From the NCBI GenBank assembly GCA_023481285.1, contig JAMCWL010000038.1:1-42541 (forward strand): a stretch of DNA of 42,541 nt, written 5' to 3'. The notes under the pieces are model-generated. The model did no database searches and was not told the DNA's origin. It saw only the letters and a program-made list of their open reading frames with translations. Made by a program: the position numbers and the translations under genes. Origin of the DNA: Actinomycetota bacterium. GTDB lineage: Bacteria; Actinomycetota; Aquicultoria; Aquicultorales; JAMCWL01. The first letter of the stretch is position 1. Each line of letters opens with the position of its first letter. This document shows positions 24,781 to 32,760 of this stretch, in pieces.

Positions 24781-24898
24781 TTGGTCTCATTGTCTCTTAG
24801 TCTCTTGGAATCTTTACGCGTTTATTGGAGGCGCTATTCGCGGTGGATGGTTTTACTAAGAAACCAAGAAACCAAGAAACCAAGAAACTGGTTGGAAG
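24781..24898. repeat. Intergenic inverted-array repeat element (CCAAGAAAC type, shared core reversed)
   Basis: The left arm TTGGTCTCATTGTCTCTTAGTCTCTTGG (24781-24808) and the right arm AAGAAACCAAGAAACCAAGAAACC (24857-24888) are inverted arrays. The core at 24822-24850 is the reverse complement of that in the element at 16758-16786 with one mismatch in 29. It occupies the ccmD-hemX gap. Confidence 0.8.
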
Positions 24899-24907
24899 CT
24901 GGTGCTT

Positions 24908-25768
24908 ATGGAAAAACTGGCCATCATCGCCTTCTGGCTTGCGGCGGTTGCAAGCATTACGGCAAGCCTCATGTATATCAAGAACTTCTTTGCCAAGGTT
25001 GAGAAGAAGGACCATGTCGAGCTGGCCACCCTGGCGGCGGCGGCGGCCTTCATGCTGCTCATCACGTCGATCCTCATCAGGGTCGGTACCGTCGGGTTCG
25101 AGAGGTCGGCGAGCCCCTTTATGGGCCGGGCGATCTTCGCCATGTTCATCACCGGTGTCTACCTCATGATCGAAATGGTCTACGCCCGACGAGCGCCCCG
25201 CGTGCGCGTGCTCGGCGCGTTCGTCATGCCCGTCGTCGTCATTTTTGAATTCCTTGCTTGGCACGTCTATAGGCTAAATCTGACCCTGACGGACCAGTTG
25301 AAAAGCGCCTGGGTTGGCATGCATGTCACCTTCGCGGTCTCCGCCTACGCGGCGATGACGGTCGCCGTTGGGATGGCCGTCGTCTATCTGCTCCAGGAGA
25401 GGCAGCTCAAGAACAAGAAGGCGGCCGCATCAGCTTTTCTCAAGAGATTTCCATCCCTGGAGGCGTCAGATTCTCTTTGCAACCGCTCGATAGTCCTAAG
25501 CTTTTCTTTTCTCACGCTCGTCATCGGAACCGGCATCATCCGGGCTGAGATGCTGCCGGAGTGGTCGCAGTGGTACCAGGATGTCAAAATCCTTGCCGCC
25601 GTAGCCACCTGGTTGGTTTTCGGCTTTTATTTGGGGGTAAGAACGCTCTTCGATTGGCGGGGTAGGAGGGCAAACGTCGTCGCCATCATCGGCTTTTTTG
25701 CGGGCATTTTCACCTATTTTGCAAATTACTTGCTGCCCTCGATCCACTCGTACGGAAAGGGTTTCTAA
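24908..25768 (+). CDS. hemX: HemX/CcsA-family membrane protein
   Basis: A 286-residue protein with about eight membrane helices of the cytochrome c assembly (CcsA/HemX) family. It has the histidine segments FLAWHVYR (about residue 118) and WVGMHVTFAVSAYAAMT (about residue 138), plus a C-terminal SIHSYGKGF. The tryptophan motif of true CcsA is mostly lost (PEWSQWYQDVKIL), as in HemX of Bacillus, which sits beside hemA and influences HemA level. The position directly upstream of hemA supports HemX. ATG 24908 is preferred; the ribosome site is weak. Confidence 0.8.
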   Translation: MEKLAIIAFWLAAVASITASLMYIKNFFAKVEKKDHVELATLAAAAAFMLLITSILIRVGTVGFERSASPFMGRAIFAMFITGVYLMIEMVYARRAPRVRVLGAFVMPVVVIFEFLAWHVYRLNLTLTDQLKSAWVGMHVTFAVSAYAAMTVAVGMAVVYLLQERQLKNKKAAASAFLKRFPSLEASDSLCNRSIVLSFSFLTLVIGTGIIRAEMLPEWSQWYQDVKILAAVATWLVFGFYLGVRTLFDWRGRRANVVAIIGFFAGIFTYFANYLLPSIHSYGKGF

Positions 25769-25789
25769 AGATGGCCACTAACGACCGCC

Positions 25790-25922
25790 CACAATCAATA
25801 AATAGCGCACCTAAAGGTAGACCGACTGTTGACGGAGGACGGACGACCGTCGATATAAAGCTGGCTGGCAGCTAGAATCTGAGCTCTTAAAGGATAGTTC
25901 GACGGTCGTCGGTCAATAAAGC
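25790..25922. repeat. Intergenic inverted-array repeat element (CGGTCGTC type)
   Basis: Between hemX and hemA, GACGACCGTCGA (25842-25853) and its exact 12-bp reverse complement TCGACGGTCGTC (25899-25910) bound a 45-bp core. Each arm is extended by related CGGTC/GACCG units, and ATAAAG or ATAAAGCT follows each arm. No gene-like ORF is present. A second block of the same unit lies at 29393-29431. Confidence 0.7.
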
Positions 25923-25934
25923 TAGAGGCTAAAT

Positions 25935-27338
25935 ATGCACATAATCGCGACCGGTCTTTCACACAAAACGGCACCGATAGAAGTGCGTGAGAAAGTATCC
26001 TTCCCAGAGGACAGACTCCCTGACGCGCTGGAGTGCCTCGTCGGCTATCCATCTGTCAGCGAATCGGTGATTCTTTCCACCTGTAACCGCACGGAGATAT
26101 ACTCGGTCGTCGCCGGGGTCGAGGAGGGCAAAGCCGATATTATCGATTTTCTCTGCGAATACCAGGATTTAAAGCGGAATGCTCTTGAAAAGTATCTCTA
26201 TTTCCACGAAGGACCGAGCGCCGTTCACCACGTCTTTCGGGTCGCGTCGAGCCTCGATTCGATGGTCGTCGGCGAAGCCCAGATACTCGGGCAGGTGAAA
26301 GAGGCTTACACGTCAGCATATGAAGCGCAGGCCACCTCGGCCGTTCTGAACAAGCTCTTCCGCCACGCGCTCCAGGTCGGCAAAAGGGTGCGGACCGAGA
26401 CGGAGATTGGCGAGAGCGCCGTCTCCATCTCGTATGCGGCGGTGGAGCTGGCAAAGAGGGTCTTCGAGTCCCTTGAGGGAAGGACCGTTCTCGTCGTCGG
26501 CGCCGGCGAGATGAGCGAGCTCACCGTCAAGCACCTCATCGCCAACGGCGTCACAAAGGTCCTCGTCACCAACCGTACGTTCAAGCGCGCCAAGGAACTC
26601 GCGGACGGGCTCGGGGGGGAGGCGATCAAGTTCGATGACATTATAGAGAGTATGGCGAGGGCGGACATCCTCATCAGTTCCACGGCCTCGCCCGACTTCG
26701 TAATCGATAAGTCAGAAGTCGCCACGGTCATGCACCGGCGTAGGAACAAGCCCATCTTCTTGATAGATATCGCGCTGCCGAGGGACATCGATCCCGAGGT
26801 GGGCAACTTGTACAACGTCTTCCTCTACGACATCGACGATCTCCAATCCGTCGTACAGTCGAATCTTGCCGAGCGGGCGCGAGCCGCTCACCTCTGCGAG
26901 GGGATAGTCGAGCGCGAGGTGGCGGACTTCATCTCCTGGATTTCGACGCTCGAGGTCGTGCCGACCATCTCCACGCTGAAGGAGAGAGCGGAGTCTATAC
27001 GCCTTCTCGAGTTGGAAAAGGCGCTTAAGCGCTTCAAGGACCTCTCGGAGGATGAACTGAGCGTTCTTAACGCGCTCACCACCGGAATCGTCAACAAGTT
27101 GCTTCACGAACCTATCGTGCGTCTTAAAGAGTGCGCCAATCAAAAGGATGGCTACCTCTACATAGAGTCTCTTCGCCACCTTTTTGACCTGGAAAGCCGG
27201 CTTTTGCAAGGAGGCAAAACGAGTGAGGTGCCCAGAAGCGTAAAGAGCCTGGGGACCGTCGCGGACTGCCCGGATGGAGAGCGTCATGCTCTAGACAGAC
27301 AAGCCGAGCAGAGAGTGAGCGGTGGAATTGAAGGATAG
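25935..27338 (+). CDS. hemA: Glutamyl-tRNA reductase HemA
   Basis: NADPH-dependent reduction of glutamyl-tRNA to glutamate-1-semialdehyde, the first committed step of tetrapyrrole synthesis by the C5 route. Catalytic cysteine is in STCNRTEIYS (about residue 50). Also visible are GLSHKTAPIEVRE, SSLDSMVVGEAQILGQVK, the Rossmann motif VVGAGEMSELTVKHL, IDIALPRDIDPEV and the C-terminal dimerisation helices. At 467 aa it has about 40 extra residues at the C-terminus after the dimerisation domain. Start ATG 25935 with AGAGG upstream. It overlaps hemC by 17 nt. Confidence 0.97.
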   Translation: MHIIATGLSHKTAPIEVREKVSFPEDRLPDALECLVGYPSVSESVILSTCNRTEIYSVVAGVEEGKADIIDFLCEYQDLKRNALEKYLYFHEGPSAVHHVFRVASSLDSMVVGEAQILGQVKEAYTSAYEAQATSAVLNKLFRHALQVGKRVRTETEIGESAVSISYAAVELAKRVFESLEGRTVLVVGAGEMSELTVKHLIANGVTKVLVTNRTFKRAKELADGLGGEAIKFDDIIESMARADILISSTASPDFVIDKSEVATVMHRRRNKPIFLIDIALPRDIDPEVGNLYNVFLYDIDDLQSVVQSNLAERARAAHLCEGIVEREVADFISWISTLEVVPTISTLKERAESIRLLELEKALKRFKDLSEDELSVLNALTTGIVNKLLHEPIVRLKECANQKDGYLYIESLRHLFDLESRLLQGGKTSEVPRSVKSLGTVADCPDGERHALDRQAEQRVSGGIEG

Positions 27339-28296
27339 AAGAAGGCTTATTTTAGGCACCCGCGGCAGCGCCCTTGCCCTATGGCAATCAAACCACGTCG
27401 CGGCGCGCCTGACGTGTGAGGCGGGAGTCGAAGTCGAACTGAAAAAGATCAAAACCAAAGGAGATCGAATCCTCGACGCCCCCCTCGCGAAAATAGGCGA
27501 CAAGGGACTTTTCGTTAAAGAGATAGAGAACGAGCTACTCAGGGGATCGCTCGACCTGGCCGTTCACAGCCTCAAAGACATGCCGACGGGAATACCCGCC
27601 GGCCTCTCGTTGGGAGCGATCCTGGAGAGGGAGGATCCACGAGACGCGCTCATCTCTCGGGGGGGGATTCCGCTGGACGAGCTTCCCAAAGGGGTTGCTA
27701 TCGGTACGAGCTCATTGAGAAGGCGGGCGCAGCTTTTGAAATACCGCCCCGACCTGAAGCTGGTGGACGTTCGGGGGAACCTTGATACTCGCGTCCGGAA
27801 AATCGAGGAAGGTCAATTCGATGGGATTATCCTCGCCTCGGCCGGCCTCAAGCGCATGGGCTGGGAGGATAGGATTACCGAGCGCATCTCACCGGAGGTC
27901 AGCCTGCCCGCCGTCGGTCAAGGTGCGATCGTCGTTGAAGTCAGGGAGGATGACGCGTTTATGGGCGAGCTGATGAAGCTCCTCGACCATCGCGAGACCC
28001 GGGCCGCGACCCTTGCCGAGCGCGCTCTAATGAAGCGTCTTGAGGGCGGATGCCAGGTTCCTATAGGAGCGCTCGGCTGGCTTGAAGGAGGGGCTTTGAG
28101 GCTCGATGGTATGGTCGCCAGCCTCGACGGCGCCCGCCTGGTCCGCGACTCTCTCGAGGGCGATCCGGCGGCTCCTGAAGATCTCGGGGTGGCCCTTGCC
28201 GAGCGCCTTCTCGAGCTCGGCGCCGATGATATTTTGGCGGAAGTCAGGGCTATGGCTGAAGTCCCGGAACCAGTTCCCAACGAAGGAATTCACTAG
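27322..28296 (+). CDS. hemC: Porphobilinogen deaminase HemC
   Basis: Polymerises four porphobilinogens to hydroxymethylbilane. Motifs: LILGTRGSALALWQ at the N-terminus, HSLKDMPTGIP, GTSSLRRRAQL, VDVRGNLDTR, and the dipyrromethane-cofactor cysteine in LEGGCQVPIGA (about residue 241). At 324 aa it is of normal length. GTG 27322 lies inside the end of hemA, so translation is probably coupled. Confidence 0.97.
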   Translation: MELKDRRRLILGTRGSALALWQSNHVAARLTCEAGVEVELKKIKTKGDRILDAPLAKIGDKGLFVKEIENELLRGSLDLAVHSLKDMPTGIPAGLSLGAILEREDPRDALISRGGIPLDELPKGVAIGTSSLRRRAQLLKYRPDLKLVDVRGNLDTRVRKIEEGQFDGIILASAGLKRMGWEDRITERISPEVSLPAVGQGAIVVEVREDDAFMGELMKLLDHRETRAATLAERALMKRLEGGCQVPIGALGWLEGGALRLDGMVASLDGARLVRDSLEGDPAAPEDLGVALAERLLELGADDILAEVRAMAEVPEPVPNEGIH

Positions 28297-28311
28297 GTGT
28301 GCCGTATCTTG

Positions 28312-28480
28312 GCATCCTGGTTTCTTAGTCTCTTAGTACCTTGGCAGAATGTCTTTCGTGCACCTTAAACCTGGTACACCGATCGATGATCTACCAAGAA
28401 ACCAAGAAACCAAGAAACCAAGAAACCAGGAAACTAGGAAACCAGGAAACCAAGAAACCAAGAAACTAGGACACCGGAAG
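28312..28480. repeat. Intergenic inverted-array repeat element (CCAAGAAAC type, different core)
   Basis: The left arm CCTGGTTTCTTAGTCTCTTAG (28316-28345) is followed by an unrelated core of about 50 bp. The right arm is a long run of CCAAGAAA / CCAGGAAACTAGGAAA units (28392-28475), about 85 bp, the longest array in the window. It fills the hemC-hemD gap. Confidence 0.8.
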
Positions 28481-28511
28481 GGCTCCTCAGACGGAGAGGC
28501 AGGAGACATTT

Positions 28512-29306
28512 GTGAAAGGCAATAACTGTCAGATTGGAGATAAGCTTCTTCTTGGCAAGCGGGTCCTGGTGACCAGGGCGAAGAATCAGGCTTCCGCCCT
28601 TTCTGAGGCCTTGCGTAAAGAAGGCGCCCTACCTATAGAGTTCCCGTTGATCAAGACGGTGCCCCCAAAAAGCTACCGGGCGCTCGATGATGCGATCGGA
28701 CGACTCCCGGAGGGCTATGATTGGCTTATCTTCACGAGCGCCAATGCGGTCCGTTGCTTCATGGAGCGGTTGCATAAGGTCGGCAAGGACGCTCTCTCTC
28801 TTGCGGGTGTCAGTGCGGCCGCGATCGGCCCGGCGACCGCCACTGCGCTTGAAAATCTCGACATAGACGTCGACTACCTACCCAAAGATGCCGTCGCAGA
28901 ATCCGTCGTCGAGGGTTTTGCCGAGATGGGCGTCGAGGGCAAGCGCTTCCTAATACCGAGGGCGGAGGTCGCACGCGAAATCATCCCCGAGAAGCTGGCT
29001 GAAATGGGGGCGCTGGTCGAGGTCGTCGACGCTTACCGGACCGTCCTCGACGACTCCGCCGGCGGAAAGCTGCGCGAGCTCTTCGAAGAAGGAAAGATCG
29101 ACATCATCACATTTACGAGCTCTTCGACGGTGAAGAGCTTCGTCGCTCTCCTTGATGGCGACATTAAGGCGCTGCTGAACGGCGTCGCGGTCGCGGCCAT
29201 CGGCCCCGTGACCGCTGAAACCGCCCGTGGGCTCGGGCTCGAAGTTTCGGTAGTTGCTGGGGAGCACACGATCAACGGTCTCATCCGGGCGCTCATCAAG
29301 AGCTAG
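28512..29306 (+). CDS. hemD: Uroporphyrinogen-III synthase HemD
   Basis: Cyclises hydroxymethylbilane with inversion of ring D. Sequence conservation is low in this family, but the two-domain pattern is clear: KRVLVTRAKNQASALSEALR at the N-terminus, YDWLIFTSANAVRCF, AAIGPATATAL, IDIITFTSSSTVKSFV and VAAIGPVTAETARGLG at the C-terminus. GTG 28512 follows AGGAGA by 5 nt. 264 aa, stand-alone rather than fused to a methyltransferase. Confidence 0.93.
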   Translation: MKGNNCQIGDKLLLGKRVLVTRAKNQASALSEALRKEGALPIEFPLIKTVPPKSYRALDDAIGRLPEGYDWLIFTSANAVRCFMERLHKVGKDALSLAGVSAAAIGPATATALENLDIDVDYLPKDAVAESVVEGFAEMGVEGKRFLIPRAEVAREIIPEKLAEMGALVEVVDAYRTVLDDSAGGKLRELFEEGKIDIITFTSSSTVKSFVALLDGDIKALLNGVAVAAIGPVTAETARGLGLEVSVVAGEHTINGLIRALIKS

Positions 29307-29537
29307 TGCTTGGTATTTCTAGGGAGAACATCTCATTGATTTACTCTCAACCCTACGGCCTAAAGCCTAGCCCAACGAGCTATTTTCAGCCGGCGGTCGG
29401 TCGTCGCTCGCCGGTCGTCGGTCTTTAAGGTTGACAATCACTCTGATGGGTTTTACGTTTACTTCTGAAAGCTCGAACGGGCGGACGCGAGCGTCGTTTT
29501 CGCCATCGAGCTATAAATTAATCAAGGAGTTGATAGA
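29307..29537. repeat. Gene-free gap with CGGTCGTC repeat block
   Basis: The 231-bp space between hemD and the small membrane-protein gene holds CGGCGGTCGGTCGTCGCTCG and CCGGTCGTCGGTC units (29391-29431), the same unit as in the hemX-hemA gap. No stem-loop with a U-run and no convincing promoter was seen. AAGGAG (29524-29529) serves the next gene. Confidence 0.55.
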
Positions 29538-29789
29538 ATGCCGTTTGCACCACAACAGCTTCCCTGGTACATCATCGTTGCCCAGTGGGGGCAGATCGTC
29601 GCCATGATCATGCTGCCGCTCTTTATGATTGCGAGCATCGTGATGAGTCTTCTTCTCTACCTGAAACTTCGCGTGGTCGCCAAAGCCGTCGCTCCCATAT
29701 CGGCTAATGAGGAGTCGGCCGCCATCCATGAAATCAAGCCAGCAAGCGAAGCAGGCAACGAGCCCGATATCAGTGAGTTCGTCGAATAA
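29538..29789 (+). CDS. Small single-pass membrane protein between hemD and hemB
   Basis: An 83-residue protein of unknown function. It has an N-terminal hydrophobic stretch (about residues 8-45: WYIIVAQWGQIVAMIMLP, then FMIASIVMSLLLYLKLRVV) that forms one long or two short helices, and an acidic, soluble tail (residues 50-83). AAGGAG lies 8 nt before ATG 29538. Its place within the heme operon suggests it belongs to heme synthesis or membrane anchoring of a neighbour, but this is inference; no family is recognised. Confidence 0.65.
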   Translation: MPFAPQQLPWYIIVAQWGQIVAMIMLPLFMIASIVMSLLLYLKLRVVAKAVAPISANEESAAIHEIKPASEAGNEPDISEFVE

Positions 29790-29955
29790 TTACTGGTATC
29801 CTGGTACCTTGGTATTTTGGTCTCCTGGAATAGAGATTCTTCGGTCGACCTAGAAGGCAGGTCTCCCTCAGAATGACAACGCAATAATGTCATTCTGAGG
29901 AGCGGAGCGACGAAGAATCCCGTCGAAGGCACCAAGGTACGAGGTGCCCGGAGCT
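29790..29955. repeat. Intergenic inverted-array repeat element with AGAATGACA core
   Basis: The left arm is TGGTATCCTGGTACCTTGG plus TATTTTGGTCTCCTGG (29793-29828). The core starts with GATTCTTCGG (29836-29845) and reads CTCAGAATGACA (29867-29878), then nearly repeats it in inverted form as TGTCATTCTGAG...CGACGAAGAATC (29888-29919). The right arm is CACCAAGGTACGAGGTGCC (29929-29947). The inverted pair CTCAGAATGACA / TGTCATTCTGAG is 12 bp and perfect. It fills the gap before hemB. Confidence 0.75.
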
Positions 29956-29968
29956 AAAGGAAGGAAAA

Positions 29969-30940
29969 ATGCAATTTCCACAGTACCGCATGAGGCGACT
30001 TCGCAAGAATGAGACGCTCAGGCGACTCGTTCGTGAGACGACGCTCTCCGTCGATGATCTCATCTACCCCCTCTTCGCCATCGAAGGGGCGGGCATAAGG
30101 AACGAGATTTCATCGATGCCCGGGTGCTACCAGCTCTCCGTGGAGAACCTCGTCGAGGAGGTCAAGAAGGTCCAGTCGCTGGAAATACCGGCGGTCCTTC
30201 TCTTCGGCCTGCCCGCCGCAAAGGATGAGGCGGCTTCGGGGGCGTACGATGAGAATGGAATCGTCCAAAAAGCGGTTAGGGCGCTCAAGGCGAGCGTGCC
30301 GGGTATCCTGGTCATCACCGACGTCTGCCTCTGCGAGTACACGAGCCACGGTCACTGCGGCGTTATCAAGGATGGCGAGGTCTTGAACGACGTCACTCTC
30401 GAGCTCCTCGCCAAGACGGCGCTCTCCCATGCCGAAGCCGGTGCGGATATCGTCGCCCCGTCCGACATGATGGACGGCCGGGTCTCCGCGATAAGGAGCC
30501 AGCTCGACGAGGAAGGTTTCGCCGATACGCCAATCATGGCCTATTCGGCGAAGCACGCTTCGAGCTTTTACGGCCCGTTCCGGGAGGCCGCTGAATCTGC
30601 ACCCAGCTTCGGCGACCGCCGAAGCTACCAGATGGACCCGGCCAACGGCAACGAGGCCGTTCGAGAGGCCGCCCTCGACATCGAGGAAGGGGCCGATATC
30701 GTCATGGTCAAACCGGCGCTCGCCGCTCTCGATTTGATCTGGCGGATCAAGCAAGAGTTCGGCTACCCGACCGCGGCGTACAACGTCTCCGGCGAGTACT
30801 CGATGGTCAAAGCCGCCGCTTCAAAAGGTTGGCTCGACGAAAAGAAGGCCGTCCTCGAGCTTCTGACCGGCGTCAAGAGGGCCGGCGCCGATATGATCCT
30901 CACCTACCACGCCAAGGACGCAGCTAGATGGTTGAAGTAG
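29969..30940 (+). CDS. hemB: Delta-aminolevulinic acid dehydratase (porphobilinogen synthase) HemB
   Basis: Condenses two aminolevulinates to porphobilinogen. The zinc-binding triad is visible as [14 protein letters not shown] (about residue 115), so this is the Zn-dependent type. The active-site lysines are in [16 protein letters not shown] (about residue 193) and [12 protein letters not shown] (about residue 246). 323 aa, normal. ATG 29969 with AAGGAAGG upstream. It overlaps the AhbD-like gene by 13 nt. Confidence 0.97.
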   Translation: MQFPQYRMRRLRKNETLRRLVRETTLSVDDLIYPLFAIEGAGIRNEISSMPGCYQLSVENLVEEVKKVQSLEIPAVLLFGLPAAKDEAASGAYDENGIVQKAVRALKASVPGILVITDVCLCEYTSHGHCGVIKDGEVLNDVTLELLAKTALSHAEAGADIVAPSDMMDGRVSAIRSQLDEEGFADTPIMAYSAKHASSFYGPFREAAESAPSFGDRRSYQMDPANGNEAVREAALDIEEGADIVMVKPALAALDLIWRIKQEFGYPTAAYNVSGEYSMVKAAASKGWLDEKKAVLELLTGVKRAGADMILTYHAKDAARWLK

Positions 30941-32064
30941 AGAGCCCCTGCCATGGAGAGGTTGTCGCCGGTAAAGGATCTTCGGCTCCGCCGAGGATGA
31001 TCGCCTGGGAGATCACACGAAGCTGCAATCTCGCGTGCGTTCACTGCCGGGCCTCGGCCCTTCACGGGCCTTATCCGGGCGAGCTTTCAACCGAGCGCTG
31101 CTTCGAGATCATCGACGACATCGCCTCGTTTGCCAATCCCATCATCATCTTGACCGGCGGTGAACCCCTGGAAAGAAGAGATTTTTTTGAGATAGCAACC
31201 TACGGCCGGGGGAGGGGGTTGCGTATGGTCGTTGGGACGAACGCGACCCTGATGACCTCCGAAATCGCGAAGCAGCTTAAGAGTGTGGGGATACCCAGGA
31301 TTTCCGTCTCGATCGACTTCCCGACGGCCGAGCTTCACGATAAGTTCAGGGGGGTCCCCGGCGCCTTCGACTCGGCGGTCGCCGGCATAAAGACGGCCCA
31401 GGCAGCCGGGATTGAGATCCAAATCAACTCGACGATCACCAAGCTCAATGTCGCCTACCTCGATGATCTCCTCCAGCTCGCCAAGGAGCTCGGTGCCGTC
31501 GCTTTCCACCCCTTCCTCCTCGTCCCGACGGGGCGAGGCAAAGAGCTTGAAGAGCAGGAGCTCCCGCCCGAAGAGTACGAGCGGACCCTCAACTGGGTTT
31601 ACGATAAGCAGAAAGAGGTCAAGGGCATATTCTTCAAACCGACGGATGCTCCTCATTATTTCAGGATCATGCGGCAGCGAGCCAAAGAGGAGGGCGCCCC
31701 CGGTGCCGCGACGATGAGCGCTCACCCGCACGCGGCAAGAGGCCTTGAGACGATGACGCGCGGCTGCCTTGGCGGAATCAGCTTCTGCTTCATCTCCCAC
31801 GTCGGGCAGGTACAGCCCTGCGGCTACTTTGACGTGGCGGCGGGCAACGTCAAGGAGAGCTCTTTCAGGGAGGTCTGGGAGAGCTCGGTTCTCTTCAACG
31901 ACCTGAGGAACTTCGACAAGCTCAAGGGCAAGTGCGGCGCCTGTGAGTTCAAGCGGATCTGCGGGGGCTGCCGCGCCAGAGCCTTTGAAGCCACCGGCGA
32001 TTATTTAGCGGAAGAACCATACTGCATATACGTGCCGAAGCTCGCTGCTTATAACAAGACTTAG
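30928..32064 (+). CDS. ahbD: AhbD-like radical SAM/SPASM protein (heme synthesis)
   Basis: Radical SAM enzyme with the cluster motif CNLACVHC (about residue 31), GGEP loop and a C-terminal SPASM-type cysteine set ([24 protein letters not shown]). The family pattern [12 protein letters not shown]...FREVWESS matches AhbC/AhbD/NirJ proteins. AhbD converts Fe-coproporphyrin to heme; AhbC removes side chains from didecarboxysiroheme. I favour AhbD by its second cluster and position, but AhbC or a coproheme-related relative is possible. Its overlap with hemB ties it to heme synthesis. It implies the siroheme-dependent route; ahbA, ahbB and the siroheme genes are not in the window. Confidence 0.8.
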   Translation: MVEVESPCHGEVVAGKGSSAPPRMIAWEITRSCNLACVHCRASALHGPYPGELSTERCFEIIDDIASFANPIIILTGGEPLERRDFFEIATYGRGRGLRMVVGTNATLMTSEIAKQLKSVGIPRISVSIDFPTAELHDKFRGVPGAFDSAVAGIKTAQAAGIEIQINSTITKLNVAYLDDLLQLAKELGAVAFHPFLLVPTGRGKELEEQELPPEEYERTLNWVYDKQKEVKGIFFKPTDAPHYFRIMRQRAKEEGAPGAATMSAHPHAARGLETMTRGCLGGISFCFISHVGQVQPCGYFDVAAGNVKESSFREVWESSVLFNDLRNFDKLKGKCGACEFKRICGGCRARAFEATGDYLAEEPYCIYVPKLAAYNKT

Positions 32065-32079
32065 CGGTTTGAGATAGTT

Positions 32080-32331
32080 CTAGGCGGCTCTGCTGGATTT
32101 CGCCCGTTCATAAAGGGTTTCAGGCGCAATGTCGGCTCCATTGGGCCAAGTCACTGTGCCACCCTCAAGGAAAAAACGTTGGAAATATACTTGGTCCCTC
32201 AGTGGTTCGAATACCGGACCTTCAAGCCACGGCGAGAAGTCGACCGTGCTCTCCAGCCCATCGTTGAACACCAGGTTGATTCTAAACTCGCCGCGATACT
32301 CAGCTTGTATCACTATCGGAAGGAATGACAT
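32080..32331 (-). CDS. DUF2442 protein
   Basis: An 83-residue protein with the DUF2442 pattern LVFNDGLESTVDFSPWLEGPVFEPLRD (seen as two blocks, FNDGLESTVDFS and GPVFEPLRD) and YFQRFFLEGGTVTWPNGADIAPETLY. This family is often paired with DUF4160, as here, and is suspected to act in toxin-antitoxin-like modules. ATG 32331 has GGAGG 6 nt upstream; a longer reading frame from 32412 would overlap the DUF4160 gene. It converges on ahbD, 15 nt apart. Confidence 0.85.
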   Translation of the reverse strand: MSFLPIVIQAEYRGEFRINLVFNDGLESTVDFSPWLEGPVFEPLRDQVYFQRFFLEGGTVTWPNGADIAPETLYERAKSSRAA

Positions 32332-32341
32332 GAGAACCTCC

Positions 32342-32602
32342 TCAGTCCAACGGGGCGATGCGCTCCAGTGGCACACCTGCCTTGACTCTCTCCCAGTTTG
32401 CTTCCAGCTCAACCCTGTGCACTGTTGCCCACTCCTTGATCAATCGGAGCGCGGTCCGGGACTGGATGGCGCCCGCCAGAATCTCACCGTCGACTGTGAA
32501 CGTGGCCTGCTGGCCTTGGTATTCTGCGTGGAAGTGCACGTCTCCGTGCTCGCGATAGAACATTCGGATGACGATTCCAAAGAAGACCGATATTACCGGC
32601 AT
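32342..32602 (-). CDS. DUF4160 protein
   Basis: An 86-residue protein with the DUF4160 pattern PVISVFFGIVIRMFYREHGDVHFHAEYQGQ (blocks: ISVFFGIVIRMF, HFHAEYQG) and ATFTVDGEILAG. It is followed 10 nt later by the DUF2442 gene, the usual order of this pair. The function of the family is unproven. It is part of the accessory insertion between ahbD and hemL. Confidence 0.85.
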   Translation of the reverse strand: MPVISVFFGIVIRMFYREHGDVHFHAEYQGQQATFTVDGEILAGAIQSRTALRLIKEWATVHRVELEANWERVKAGVPLERIAPLD

Positions 32603-32675
32603 GCCTCTATTCTATCCCCTTGCCATCTGACTGACAAGCGTCAAGTATGCGAAGGTTATCACTGCAAGAACGTCT

Positions 32676-32760
32676 GGATAACGCTTTGATCAGCGGTGTT
32701 TACAGCGTTTGGCCTGCTTTTGGCCGCTATAAACATCCACTGGAACGCCTTGTTAGGTGC
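32676..32760 (-). mobile_element. Putative integron attC site
   Basis: Read on the minus strand: GCACCTAAC (R'' box, consensus RYYYAAC), AAGGCGTTCCAG (L''), then an imperfect stem TGTTTATAGCG...CGCTGTAAACA (32725-32735 with 32697-32707, 10 of 11 paired), then CTGATCAAAGC (L') and GTTATCC (32676-32682). The final box departs from GTTRRRY, but the cassette's own GTTAGGC is found at its other end (33454-33460), as expected if the cassette went into a non-attC target. Size (about 85 bp) and imperfect dyad are typical. No integrase is visible. Confidence 0.55.

Noticed and set aside
25771-25875. A 34-codon ORF starting just after hemX (MATNDRPQS...).
   Set aside because: It lies within a repeat element, has no ribosome site and no family resemblance.
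28392-28475. Possible CRISPR in the long CCAAGAAAC run.
   Set aside because: Units are 8-10 nt with no unique spacers, and no cas genes are nearby; it is one arm of an inverted-array element.
32080-32682. The DUF4160/DUF2442 pair as a second integron cassette in an array.
   Set aside because: No R''-type box (RYYYAAC) or attC dyad is seen after the DUF2442 gene, and the preceding box GTTATCC does not fit the consensus.
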